Source of the DNA: an uncultured Lamprocystis sp.
GTDB lineage: Bacteria > Pseudomonadota > Gammaproteobacteria > Chromatiales > Chromatiaceae
Length of the DNA stretch: 35,399 nt
NCBI RefSeq assembly: GCF_903933125.1
Contig: NZ_CAIZIZ010000502.1
Location: forward strand, 1-35,399
Reading direction: 5' to 3'
Shown: in pieces, positions 8,729 through 16,608 of the stretch
How positions within the stretch are numbered: the first letter of the stretch is position 1
How the letters are laid out: each line of letters begins with the position of its first letter
Notes under the pieces: generated by a model
Told to the model about the DNA's origin: nothing
The model's database searches: none
What the model saw: only the letters and a program-made list of their open reading frames with translations
Position numbers and translations under genes: made by a program

Positions 8729-9220
8729 TTACTTGACGACTTTCAGCGTCGGACCGCCCTTACCCTTGCCCGGTCCCTTGCGCGGTGGACTTCCAGTACC
8801 CGTCGAACGGGCAGGAATACCTGGGCGCCGCTTGGGCAGCGTGGCGGCCGGGGTGTCTTCAGCCGCCGGCGCGGCGGTCTGCGCGTCGTGCTCGGAGGGG
8901 GGGAAAATCATCCCTTGGTGGTTCTCCCGGCAGAAAATGCCAACCACCGCTTCGCTCGGGATTTGGATATCCCGTGCACTCCCGCCGAACCGCGCGTTGA
9001 ACTGAATCCAATCGTTACCCATAACCAACGCCTGCACGGCAGTCGGGGCGATGTTGAGAACGATCTGCCCCTCTTCGACGAAATCCGTGGGCACCTGGGT
9101 GCCTGGGTAGCGGGCGTCCACCAACAAGTGAGGGGTCATCTGGTTGTCCAGAATCCACTCGTAGATGGCACGTACCAGGTAGGGTTTAGTGGAAGTCATG
9201 GACCCGTCTTCAGGTTTCAT
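8729..9220 (-). CDS. sspB: SspB, ClpXP adaptor (stringent starvation protein B)
   Basis: A 163-residue adaptor that delivers ssrA-tagged and other substrates to ClpXP. The folded domain (about 12-115) shows KPYLVRAIYEWILDNQMTPHL, GQIVLNIAP and IQFNARFGGSARDI, the ssrA-tag groove seen in E. coli SspB. A disordered Ala/Pro/Gly-rich linker follows, ending in LKVVK, the conserved ClpX-binding tail. The ATG at 9220 is preferred because AGGAG lies 6 bases upstream; an alternative ATG at 9199 gives a shorter N-terminus. It lies 41 bases after sspA, as in other gammaproteobacteria, and is probably co-transcribed with it. Confidence 0.95.
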   Translation of the reverse strand: MKPEDGSMTSTKPYLVRAIYEWILDNQMTPHLLVDARYPGTQVPTDFVEEGQIVLNIAPTAVQALVMGNDWIQFNARFGGSARDIQIPSEAVVGIFCRENHQGMIFPPSEHDAQTAAPAAEDTPAATLPKRRPGIPARSTGTGSPPRKGPGKGKGGPTLKVVK

Positions 9221-9261
9221 CCGGGGCTCCTGTGGCGGCTGGACCACGTCGGTTGTGCGGT

Positions 9262-9888
9262 TTACAGGTCGGTGACCAGTTCCCGTTCGGCCTCGGTCAG
9301 GCTGGAGCGAAAAGCCTCCCAGGCGAAGATCCGCGTCATGTAGTTCCGCACCGCCTTCGCCTGATCCGGCAGTTCGATCCGCAAGGCGGGAAGTCGCCAC
9401 AAGACGGGGGCAACACAGCAGTCGACCAGGGAAAATTCGTCGCTCATAAAGAACGGATGAGCAGCAAAGACCGGCGCCATGGCGATCAGACTGTCGCGCA
9501 ACTCCTTACGCGCCTTACTCTGCTCCGCCTCAACACCCTTGAAAATCCGCCCCATCATGTCGTACCAATCCCGATCGACACGGTACATGAACAGTCTGGC
9601 ATTGGCGCGGGAGACGGGGTCGACCGGCAGCAATGGCGGGTGCGGGAAGCGCTCGTCCAGGTACTCCATAATGATGCGCGACTCAAAGAGGCGCAAATCG
9701 CGGTCGACCAGGGTCGGCACGGTTCCGTAGGGATTGAAGTCCAGCACCTCGACGGGAAGACTCTGGGCATCCACATCCACGACGTCCACCGCAATCCCTT
9801 TCTCGGCAAGGACCATCCTGACGCGATGGCAGTAGGGACACAGGGGATCAGAAAATAACGTCATCACTGCTCGTCTGCTTACGGCCAC
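9262..9888 (-). CDS. sspA: SspA, RNA polymerase-associated stringent starvation protein A
   Basis: A 208-residue GST-fold protein. The N-terminal thioredoxin-like domain begins MAVSRRAVMTLFSDP and includes the NPYGTVPTLVDR and LFESRIIMEYLDE strands; the C-terminal part is helical. SspA binds RNA polymerase and adjusts transcription in stationary phase and acid stress. The start is GTG at 9888, giving an N-terminus that aligns with E. coli SspA. Unlike the E. coli protein, it carries a CPYC pair (Cys17, Cys20) at the glutaredoxin active-site position. It lies downstream of petABC, with a hairpin in the gap. Confidence 0.94.
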   Translation of the reverse strand: MAVSRRAVMTLFSDPLCPYCHRVRMVLAEKGIAVDVVDVDAQSLPVEVLDFNPYGTVPTLVDRDLRLFESRIIMEYLDERFPHPPLLPVDPVSRANARLFMYRVDRDWYDMMGRIFKGVEAEQSKARKELRDSLIAMAPVFAAHPFFMSDEFSLVDCCVAPVLWRLPALRIELPDQAKAVRNYMTRIFAWEAFRSSLTEAERELVTDL

Positions 9889-10112
9889 TGCGTTCGTTCC
9901 CTCATTCAGCGCCGAGGCTGAGCCCGGCAGCGACCGAAGAACTCCAATTGCGGGCCCTTCCGGACCGCGCAGCGTGTTAGCGACGCGGGACTGACCCAGA
10001 CCGAGGCCTGAGGGTCAGTGCTCACCCTCTTACGGAAAGGGTGGGTGCGCGCATCTGCCGGAGTATACCGTGTCGGCGAGAGCACCGATGGCGCTTTTTA
10101 CGAAGATTGGGA

Positions 10113-10137
10113 ACGGCCCCCGCGAATCGGGGGCCGT
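10113..10137 (-). terminator. Hairpin downstream of petC
   Basis: A 10-bp perfect GC-rich stem (ACGGCCCCCG and its complement) around a 5-base loop, 16 bases past the petC stop. On the minus strand it is followed by TTCCCAATCTTCG rather than a clean T-run, so termination may be partial and let transcription reach sspA. Confidence 0.5.
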
Positions 10138-10152
10138 GGGCGAGGCGGGACC

Positions 10153-10878
10153 TCAGTGCACGTCTTTCCAGAATTCCTTCTTCATGCTGTAGGCAACGAT
10201 GAAGAGGAGTCCCAGGAACAGCAGGACGAAGACGCCGAGGCGTTGCCGCTCCAGTTGCACCGGCTCACCCGCGTAGGTGAGGAAGGCGGTGATGTCGCGG
10301 ACCATGGTGTCGTACTGCGTTGCGCTCAGCCTGCCGCCAACGGCGGGCCCGACGCCTTCCGCCACCGGGGTACCCGCCTGGTGCGCGGCCATGACCGGCT
10401 GCGCCAGTCCTTGGAGGTCGACCAGGACATGCGGCATCGCCGCGTTCGGGAACATGAGATTGTTGACACCGAAGGGCCGGGTCGGGTCCGCGTAGAAACT
10501 CTTCAAGTAGGTGTAGACCCAGTCCGGGCTACGCCAGCGGGTTACCAGCGTCAGATCGGGCGATGGAACCCCGAACCACGTCTCAAGATCCTCGGGGCGC
10601 ACGGCAGTGGTCATGGTGTCGCCGGGCTTGGCATCACCCACCAGGAAGGTCTTGCGCAAGGTGATGTCATCGATCCCCAGATCCGCGGCCATGCGGTTGT
10701 AACGCATGTACTTAAGCGAGTGGCACCCCATGCAATAGTTCATGAAGTATCTGGCGCCGTTCTGCAACGAGGCCTGGTCGCGCAGGTCGATGTTTGCCGA
10801 CAACGTTTGCGGGCCGGTGAAGGCGAACCCGAGCGTTGGCAGCAGCGATAAAGCGAAGGCGGCTATCAGCTTTTTCAT
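10153..10878 (-). CDS. petC: Cytochrome c1 of the cytochrome bc1 complex
   Basis: A 241-residue precursor. A cleavable Sec signal (MKKLIAAFALSLLPTLGFAF) is followed by a periplasmic haem-c domain with CMGCH (Cys49, Cys52, His53), the likely Met axial ligand in NAAMPHVL, and one C-terminal membrane anchor (GVFVLLFLGLLFIVAYS) ending in a basic stretch. It passes electrons from the Rieske centre to soluble cytochrome or HiPIP. The ATG overlaps the petB stop by 4 bases (ATGA), so it is coupled to cytochrome b. It is last of the three bc1 genes. Confidence 0.95.
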   Translation of the reverse strand: MKKLIAAFALSLLPTLGFAFTGPQTLSANIDLRDQASLQNGARYFMNYCMGCHSLKYMRYNRMAADLGIDDITLRKTFLVGDAKPGDTMTTAVRPEDLETWFGVPSPDLTLVTRWRSPDWVYTYLKSFYADPTRPFGVNNLMFPNAAMPHVLVDLQGLAQPVMAAHQAGTPVAEGVGPAVGGRLSATQYDTMVRDITAFLTYAGEPVQLERQRLGVFVLLFLGLLFIVAYSMKKEFWKDVH

Positions 10879-12131
10879 TCGGTTACCCTCTCCGGAACCG
10901 GCTTGACCTTGTCCAACTTGCTGTAGATTGGCATCAGCAGGAAGAACGCGAAATACAGTGCGGTGAAGATCTGCGCGAGCAGGGTCGACAGCGGACTCAC
11001 GGGCTGCAGGCCCAGATAAGCGAGCACGATGAAGGACACGGCGAACACGGCCAAGGCGACCTTGGTCACGATCCCCTTGTAGCGCACCGATTTCACCGGA
11101 CTGCGATCCAGCCAGGGCAGGGCGAACATGATCAGGATGGCCGCGAACATGACGACTACGCCAGGGAACTGCGAGTCCCACATCGGCGGTACGGCACGCA
11201 ACATGGCGTAGAAGGGCGTGAAGTACCAGACCGGGGCGATATGCAGCGGGGTCACCATCGGATTGGCCGGCTGGAAGTTCGGCGCTTCCATGAAGAGGCC
11301 GCCGCCGGTCGGGGCGAAGAACACCACCGCGAAGAACAGCGCCAGGAAGACGACGGTACCGACGACGTCCTTGACCGTGTAATAGGGGTGGAAGGGGATG
11401 CCGTCAGCGGGCGCGTTGGGGCTCCAGCGATTGCCCTTGGGGCCATCCTTGATCTCGATGCCGTCCGGATTGTTCGAGCCGACCGCGTGCAGCGCGACGA
11501 TGTGGACGAACACCAAGCCTGCCAGGATGAACGGAACCACGAAGTGGAAGGCGTAGAAGCGGTTCAAGGTGACGTCCGAGATGACGTAGTCACCGCGCAC
11601 CCAGGTGGACAGCGTTTCACCAATTCCAGGAACGGCCGCGAACAGGTTCACGATGACCTGCGCGCCCCAGTAGGACATCTGGCCCCAGGGCAACAAGTAG
11701 CCGAAGAAGGCCGTAGCCATCATCGCCAGATAAATCACCACGCCGATGATCCAGAGCAGTTCCCGCGGCTTGCGGTAAGAACCGTACATCAGGGCGCGGA
11801 ACATGTGCAGGTAGATGATGATGAAGAAAGCCGAAGCGCCGGTCGAATGCACATACCGGATCAGCCAGCCCCACTCCACGTCGCGCATGATGTACTCGAC
11901 AGAGGCATAGGCCTCGGCCGCCGAGGGCTTGTAACTCATCGCCAGCCACAGGCCGGTCAGAATCTGGATCACCAGAACCAGGATGGCCAGCGACCCGAAG
12001 AAATACCAGAAGTTGAAGTTCTTCGGCGCGTAATACTGGGCCAGATGCTCGTTCCAGACCTTGGTGGCTGGAAACCGCTTGTCGACCCAGCCCATAAAGC
12101 CGGTGGTCGTTGTCTGCTCTTCTGCGCTCAT
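10875..12131 (-). CDS. petB: Cytochrome b of the cytochrome bc1 complex
   Basis: A 418-residue full-length (unsplit) cytochrome b with eight or more membrane helices. Haem-ligand histidines are visible in RYVHSTGASAFFIIIYLHMFR and in FHFVVPFILAGLVFVHIVALH; the Qo-site region has the expected GYLLPWGQMSYW. It oxidises quinol at the Qo site and reduces quinone at Qi. Its ATG follows the petA TAA with no gap (TAAATG), and its stop overlaps petC, so petABC form one tightly coupled operon. In a purple sulfur bacterium this complex serves cyclic photosynthetic electron flow. Confidence 0.97.
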   Translation of the reverse strand: MSAEEQTTTTGFMGWVDKRFPATKVWNEHLAQYYAPKNFNFWYFFGSLAILVLVIQILTGLWLAMSYKPSAAEAYASVEYIMRDVEWGWLIRYVHSTGASAFFIIIYLHMFRALMYGSYRKPRELLWIIGVVIYLAMMATAFFGYLLPWGQMSYWGAQVIVNLFAAVPGIGETLSTWVRGDYVISDVTLNRFYAFHFVVPFILAGLVFVHIVALHAVGSNNPDGIEIKDGPKGNRWSPNAPADGIPFHPYYTVKDVVGTVVFLALFFAVVFFAPTGGGLFMEAPNFQPANPMVTPLHIAPVWYFTPFYAMLRAVPPMWDSQFPGVVVMFAAILIMFALPWLDRSPVKSVRYKGIVTKVALAVFAVSFIVLAYLGLQPVSPLSTLLAQIFTALYFAFFLLMPIYSKLDKVKPVPERVTE

Positions 12132-12725
12132 TTAGGCGGCTCCTTGATCCTGACCCACCAGGACGGTGGTGTCGTTGAGATACATATGGATCGGGATCAC
12201 CAGATTGGTCGGTGCGGGCACACCCTTGAAAACCCGTCCGGCCAGGTCGAAACGGGAGCCGTGGCAGGGGCAGAAGAACCCGCCTTTCCAACCCGCGCCC
12301 AGATCGTTGGGCGCCATTTCAGGGCGGAACGTCGGCGAGCAGCCCAGGTGGGTGCAGATGCCGATCGCGACCCAGATCTCGGGTTTGAGCGAACGCATGG
12401 GGTTCTTGCAGTACTCGGGCTGCTGCGGGACGATCGAAGCCGGATCGACCAACTGCGAATCCAGCGTCGGCAATGCCGCGAGCATCTCGGGGGTCCGCTT
12501 GACGATCCAGATCGGCTTACCACGCCATTTGACAACCAGGAGCGCACCCGGCTCCAACTTGCTGATGTCCGCTTCCACCGGTGCGCCGGCGGCACGGGCC
12601 TTGGCGCTCGGATTCATGGACGCGACGAACGGCACGGCCGCGAAACCGGCGCCGACGGCACCGACCGCGCTGGTCGCGGCGACGAGCATCCGTCGCCTAC
12701 TGTGATTTACGCCTACTGCGCTCAT
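12132..12725 (-). CDS. petA: Rieske iron-sulfur subunit of the cytochrome bc1 complex
   Basis: A 197-residue protein. A twin-arginine signal/anchor (SRRRMLVAATSAVGAVGAG) is followed by the Rieske domain with CTHLGC (Cys124, His126, Cys129) and CPCHGS (Cys152, Cys154, His155). These provide the [2Fe-2S] ligands (C124, H126, C152, H155) and the stabilising disulfide (C129-C154). Export is expected by Tat after cluster insertion. It is the first gene of petABC; the operon promoter should lie in the roughly 190 bases upstream, which hold a perfect 14-bp palindrome. Confidence 0.96.
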   Translation of the reverse strand: MSAVGVNHSRRRMLVAATSAVGAVGAGFAAVPFVASMNPSAKARAAGAPVEADISKLEPGALLVVKWRGKPIWIVKRTPEMLAALPTLDSQLVDPASIVPQQPEYCKNPMRSLKPEIWVAIGICTHLGCSPTFRPEMAPNDLGAGWKGGFFCPCHGSRFDLAGRVFKGVPAPTNLVIPIHMYLNDTTVLVGQDQGAA

Positions 12726-12804
12726 ATGCGACTAACCCTCGGGTGACACCAGCGCCGCCGACTCCCCTTAAGCCGACTCCACGCACGTGTGAGATGGAAG
12801 ATAA

Positions 12805-12818
12805 GAATTTGCAAATTC
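12805..12818. promoter_or_regulatory. Perfect palindrome upstream of petABC
   Basis: GAATTTGCAAATTC is a perfect 14-bp palindrome in an AT-rich island about 80 bases upstream of the petA start, in otherwise GC-rich DNA. It could be a dimeric regulator site for the bc1 operon. The regulator is unknown. Confidence 0.35.
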
Positions 12819-12915
12819 ATTGCGAGACCGACCGCGCATTCTCCGTGATCCGCGCGCACGCGGTCAAGGAGTTGGCGATGTCCTCACCTGGCGCCGGCGT
12901 CAGTCAGGTGACAAA

Positions 12916-13668
12916 TCACGCCGGGTTATCGATCTCCAGGTACCGATGAGACAAAATAAAACGCTCGGCCAAATGCTCTCCCAGCGCCTGGACCCCATAG
13001 CGCTCGGTGGCGTGATGGCCGGCCGCAAGAAAACTGACTCCAAGCTCGCGAGCGGCATGCGTGGTCTGCTCGGAAATCTCACCGCTCAAAAAGGCATCGA
13101 TCCCGAGTGCTGCTGCGGCCTCGAGATAGCCCTGACCACCGCCGGTGCACCAGGCGATCCGCCGCACCGGCCGGTCGTCGGCGGCAACCAGGGTCCCGGT
13201 TCGCCCCAAGCGTTCACTGACGGCCCGGGCCCAAACCTCGGGCGGCAACGCGTCCATGAGTCGGCCACGCCACACCACCCCGTGACCGATGGCGGTGGGT
13301 TGCGCGTCCAGGATACCAAGCCGAACCGCCAGAGTTGCGTTATTCCCCAGAGTCAGGTGAGTATCGAGCGGAAGATGGTAGGCGATGAGGCTCATGCCGC
13401 TGTCCATCAGTGCGCGCACCCGGCGCCCTTTCGCACCGGTCAGACACGGGCTCTCCCCCCGCCAGAACCAACCATGGTGGACCAGCAAGGCATCGGCATC
13501 CGGATCGCAGGCCGCGGCAATCAGCGCTGCACAGGCCGTCACCCCGGTCACCAGGCGGCGAATCGGCCGCACGCCCTCGACCTGGAGTCCGTTGGGTGCG
13601 TAGTCGGTAACAGCCGCAACATCCAGTAAGGCGTCACAGTAGGCTGTCAGATCCTGGGGTTCGATCAT
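12916..13668 (-). CDS. Nif3-like dinuclear metal-centre protein (YbgI family)
   Basis: A 250-residue protein of the Nif3/YbgI family, which forms toroidal hexamers with a dinuclear metal site. Metal ligands are visible: LLVHHGWFW (His64, His65), YHLPLDTH (Asp102, His104), and the C-terminal AGHHATERYG with His and Glu. The biochemical role is unsettled; E. coli YbgI has been linked to GTP cyclohydrolase I-like or metal-dependent hydrolase activity. The ATG at 13668 has GGAG 5 bases upstream and is preferred over an in-frame GTG at 13683. It is divergent from the DegS-like protease, an arrangement shared with Pseudomonas algW. Confidence 0.92.
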   Translation of the reverse strand: MIEPQDLTAYCDALLDVAAVTDYAPNGLQVEGVRPIRRLVTGVTACAALIAAACDPDADALLVHHGWFWRGESPCLTGAKGRRVRALMDSGMSLIAYHLPLDTHLTLGNNATLAVRLGILDAQPTAIGHGVVWRGRLMDALPPEVWARAVSERLGRTGTLVAADDRPVRRIAWCTGGGQGYLEAAAALGIDAFLSGEISEQTTHAARELGVSFLAAGHHATERYGVQALGEHLAERFILSHRYLEIDNPA

Positions 13669-13715
13669 GTTCGCTCCGGTCACCGAGCGTGACGCAATCG
13701 TGGTAGCTTAATAGC

Positions 13716-14843
13716 ATGCGCAGTTTCGGTCCAATCCCACTCCTGGTCACCGCTGTTGCCGCCGGATCGGCCGGGGCCCTGCTGACCCTGTCGCTGGCGG
13801 CGCCGGCGCCGATACGACCCGACACCTGCGCCCACCCACAACAGGCGCACCTCCCGTCCTACGCGACCTCATTCGCCGACGCCGTGGCCCGCGCGACACC
13901 GGCGGTCGTCAGTATTTATGCCGCACAGTCTCCGCTCGCGTCGCCGGCCGACTCAGGGCCGGACCCACGGCCATCCCATCCACCCGCCCCTCCGCCGCCC
14001 ACACACACGGCACGCGCGACCGGTTTGGGTGCGGGCGTCATCCTCACTGCCGACGGCTTGATCCTGACGAATCGTCATGTCGTACACAGCGCAACGGGCA
14101 TCCGCGTGGTCATGGCTGGCGGGAGAGTCTTGACGGCGCGCGTGCTCGGCCAGGATCCCGACACGGATCTGGCCGTACTCAAAGTCGACGCCACTGACCT
14201 GCCGACGGTCCTCCTCGGCGACCCCCGCGTCTTGCGGGCGGGCGATGTCGCGCTGGCCATCGGCAACCCTTACGGCGTCGGCCAATCGGTCACCCAGGGG
14301 ATCGTCAGCGCTGTCGGCCGCTCCGAACTCGGCCTCACACCCATCGAGGACTATATTCAGACCGACGCCGCCATCAATCCCGGCAACTCCGGGGGGGCAT
14401 TAATCAACGAACACGGCGAACTGATCGGCATCAACACGGCAATCTACTCGGAAACCGGCACCGGCATCGGCTTCGCCATCCCCTCCGACCTGGCCGTCGC
14501 GGTCGCCTTCACCATTGCGGAGCGGGGTCAGGTTCCGCGCGGCTGGATCGGCCTGCGCGGACGCCGCGTCACCCCGGAATTGGCCGAAATCTTCGGTCTG
14601 CGTACCGCCGCGGGTGTTCTGGTGTCATCCACGCTGCCCGACAGCCCGGCAGCACAGGCGGGGCTGCGACCGGGCGACGTGGTCACCCGCGTCGACGAGC
14701 ACCCCGTGCAGACCCCGCGTGACCTGCTGGACGTGATCGCGGGTGTCGGACCTGATCAAACCGTCGCGCTGGAGGTTTGGCGCGGCAGCGAACGACTCAG
14801 GACCCAGACCGTGACGGAGCAGCGGCCAGTGCCTGCCGAGTAA
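13716..14843 (+). CDS. degS: DegS/AlgW-like periplasmic serine protease
   Basis: A 375-residue HtrA-family protease. An N-terminal membrane anchor (LLVTAVAAGSAGALLTLSLAA) leads to a trypsin-like domain with catalytic triad His121 (TNRHVV), Asp151 (DPDTDLAVLK) and Ser225 (NPGNSGGAL), then one PDZ domain (about 270-365). One PDZ plus an uncleaved anchor is the DegS layout: it cuts the anti-sigma factor RseA when misfolded porin C-termini bind the PDZ. Its place beside the Nif3-like gene and pet/ssp genes matches algW neighbourhoods. An unusual Pro-rich stretch (about 83-97) is inserted before the first protease strand. Confidence 0.9.
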   Translation: MRSFGPIPLLVTAVAAGSAGALLTLSLAAPAPIRPDTCAHPQQAHLPSYATSFADAVARATPAVVSIYAAQSPLASPADSGPDPRPSHPPAPPPPTHTARATGLGAGVILTADGLILTNRHVVHSATGIRVVMAGGRVLTARVLGQDPDTDLAVLKVDATDLPTVLLGDPRVLRAGDVALAIGNPYGVGQSVTQGIVSAVGRSELGLTPIEDYIQTDAAINPGNSGGALINEHGELIGINTAIYSETGTGIGFAIPSDLAVAVAFTIAERGQVPRGWIGLRGRRVTPELAEIFGLRTAAGVLVSSTLPDSPAAQAGLRPGDVVTRVDEHPVQTPRDLLDVIAGVGPDQTVALEVWRGSERLRTQTVTEQRPVPAE

Positions 14844-14962
14844 GTAAGGATGCGCTGGTAATCGACCCGCACCGGGTGGCAAGATCACCCTTGTCCACGA
14901 CCGGGGCGGGCTCGTTGCCGATCCCGCCCTGAGTCCGGAGCGGGTCTGTCGCGCCGTCGCAT

Positions 14963-15128
14963 CGTTGTCGTTGTCGTTGTCGTTGTCGAGTTTATGATAC
15001 CCGCGAGGATTCTCTCGCACCGCCTTGTTTCGCGGTCCTTGCGTTGCAGGTAGCGCTCGGCAGCGGACTGCTCATGCCAAAGTTGAATCGCTTCTCCGAT
15101 TACGACAACGACAACGACAACGACAACG
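14963..15128. repeat. Two facing hexanucleotide arrays (CGTTGT)4 and (ACAACG)4
   Basis: Four tandem CGTTGT units (14963-14986, plus CG) are matched by CG plus four ACAACG units (15103-15128) in reverse-complement orientation. They could form a perfect 26-27 bp stem with a loop of about 114 bases. The whole 343-base stretch 14844-15186 between the protease gene and the DUF302 gene otherwise holds no gene I can support. Confidence 0.9.
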
Positions 15129-15186
15129 AGTGTTTCTAACTTGTTCTCGACTCGTTAACAAATCGCCTTAAACACAAGACACAAAC

Positions 15187-15765
15187 ATGAAATTCATCAG
15201 AAACCTACTGGCTATCATCGGCCTCGCCGCCGTGCTCGCGGTCGGTGCCGCCGCGCTGGGTTACGGTCAACGCCTGGCCTCCTTCGACCCTGGGTTCGCC
15301 AAGACCTATGGAGACTTTGCCCAGCGACTGTTGGCGACCGGGGACCCGGGCGTGGCGATGATGTGGGCGATTCCGGTCAAAGAGGGGCTGAGTCCCGATG
15401 ACGTGATCGAGGCCATGAAAAGCATCGCCTCCGCCCGCAACTTTTTGTTCGTTGGCGAGTCACCATTTTATAAGCAGATCGAGGCGATTACCGGCGAGAA
15501 GTACCGCTACGTCAACTTCCTGTCGTTCTGCGACGCCCAGGTCGGCAAGCAGATGCTGGAGTACCGGGATCAATACAGCGGCTTCATGCCCTGCCGCATC
15601 GCCCTGGTCGAGGACAAGGAGGGTCGGCTGTGGCTTTACAGCATGAACCTTGACCTGATGATCTACGGCGGCACCCAATTACCCGCCGACCTCAAGGCGT
15701 CGGCCTTGCGGGTACGCGACACCCTCCGCGCCATCATGGACGGAGCGGCGGCCGGCGAATTCTGA
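15187..15765 (+). CDS. DUF302 domain protein, membrane-anchored
   Basis: A 192-residue protein with an N-terminal hydrophobic signal/anchor (LLAIIGLAAVLAVGAAALG) and a DUF302 domain (about 75-170) recognisable by NFLFVGESPFYKQIEAITG and the FLSFCDA..GFMPCRIALVED region with two Cys. DUF302 proteins are common in sulfur-oxidising and other chemolithotrophic proteobacteria; function is unknown. The ATG at 15187 lacks a clear ribosome site. It follows the hexamer-repeat intergenic region and precedes an envelope gene by about 50 bases. Confidence 0.8.
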   Translation: MKFIRNLLAIIGLAAVLAVGAAALGYGQRLASFDPGFAKTYGDFAQRLLATGDPGVAMMWAIPVKEGLSPDDVIEAMKSIASARNFLFVGESPFYKQIEAITGEKYRYVNFLSFCDAQVGKQMLEYRDQYSGFMPCRIALVEDKEGRLWLYSMNLDLMIYGGTQLPADLKASALRVRDTLRAIMDGAAAGEF

Positions 15766-15819
15766 TGTCGGCATAGCGCGCGGCGCGTGCCGCGCGGACG
15801 GACACGGGAGAACTATTGG

Positions 15820-16467
15820 ATGCACAACCAAAAACGCTTTATCCCGCCACTGATCCTGTTGGCGGGCACACTGATCAGCGCCGGCTGCGCCCATCAACCC
15901 ACGGACACGGTCGAACGGACTGCGCCCGAGCGGAACAACGCAGAACCCCAAACCGCGGATGGCACTGCCGCGACCACAGATAACAGCGCAGAAAACCGGG
16001 GTGAAACGGGCAAGCCCGCGGTAAAACCGGAAAAGGATCTGCGTTATCGGTTACCCCCGGGCCAACAGCGGGCGCTCACCATCTATCTGGCTTCGCAATC
16101 ATTCGACTATGTCGAAGATGACCTGATCGTCGCCAGCGGGCGGGTCTCCACGGGGACCCCGCAGCACCCGACGCCCACGGGGGACTTTCGCGTCCTCAGC
16201 AAGGACATCAACAAACGTTCCGGGAAATACACGAATTCCTTCGACGAGAACACACCGATGCCTTACTCGCTGCAGTTCACCGGGCCCTATTTCGTCCACG
16301 AGGGCTGGGTGCCTGGGCGTCCCGACTCCCATGGCTGCGTGCGCCTGCATTACGAGGACGCGAAACTCCTGTTCAGCCGGATGAGGGTCGGCGATCGTAT
16401 CCTGGTGAAAGGAACGGGAGCCGCGCGTCCCGCAAACCCCTGGCCGGATGTGTTTCCGGTGTTTTAG
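15820..16467 (+). CDS. L,D-transpeptidase (YkuD) lipoprotein
   Basis: A 215-residue protein. The N-terminal signal ends in a lipobox-like ISAGC (Cys23), predicting a lipid-anchored envelope protein. A Thr/Ala/Glu-rich linker (24-70) leads to a YkuD domain with FVHEGW (His160) and SHGCVRLH (His171, catalytic Cys173, Arg175), the signature of L,D-transpeptidases that form 3-3 peptidoglycan cross-links or attach proteins to peptidoglycan. The ATG at 15820 has GGGAG 9 bases upstream; the longer frame from 15787 has no signal at its N-terminus and is rejected. Confidence 0.9.
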   Translation: MHNQKRFIPPLILLAGTLISAGCAHQPTDTVERTAPERNNAEPQTADGTAATTDNSAENRGETGKPAVKPEKDLRYRLPPGQQRALTIYLASQSFDYVEDDLIVASGRVSTGTPQHPTPTGDFRVLSKDINKRSGKYTNSFDENTPMPYSLQFTGPYFVHEGWVPGRPDSHGCVRLHYEDAKLLFSRMRVGDRILVKGTGAARPANPWPDVFPVF

Positions 16468-16608
16468 CGGGACGTCTCAGCCAATGGTGCAATCGTCAGC
16501 CCCGCGGACGGGACGGAGCTCCTCTGATAGCCTGGTCGGCTTATTGTCAGCGACCGAACGCCACCACCGTGGGCCGTTGCGGTTACGCCTCGCCCGGGAT
16601 TCCTCACT

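Noticed and set aside
10836-12746. A 636-codon plus-strand open frame
   Set aside because: Antisense shadow of petB and petA; His/Arg/Glu-rich low-complexity translation with no domain.
14963-15128. CRISPR-like array
   Set aside because: Units are six bases with no spacers and the two arrays are inverted; it is a microsatellite pair, not CRISPR.
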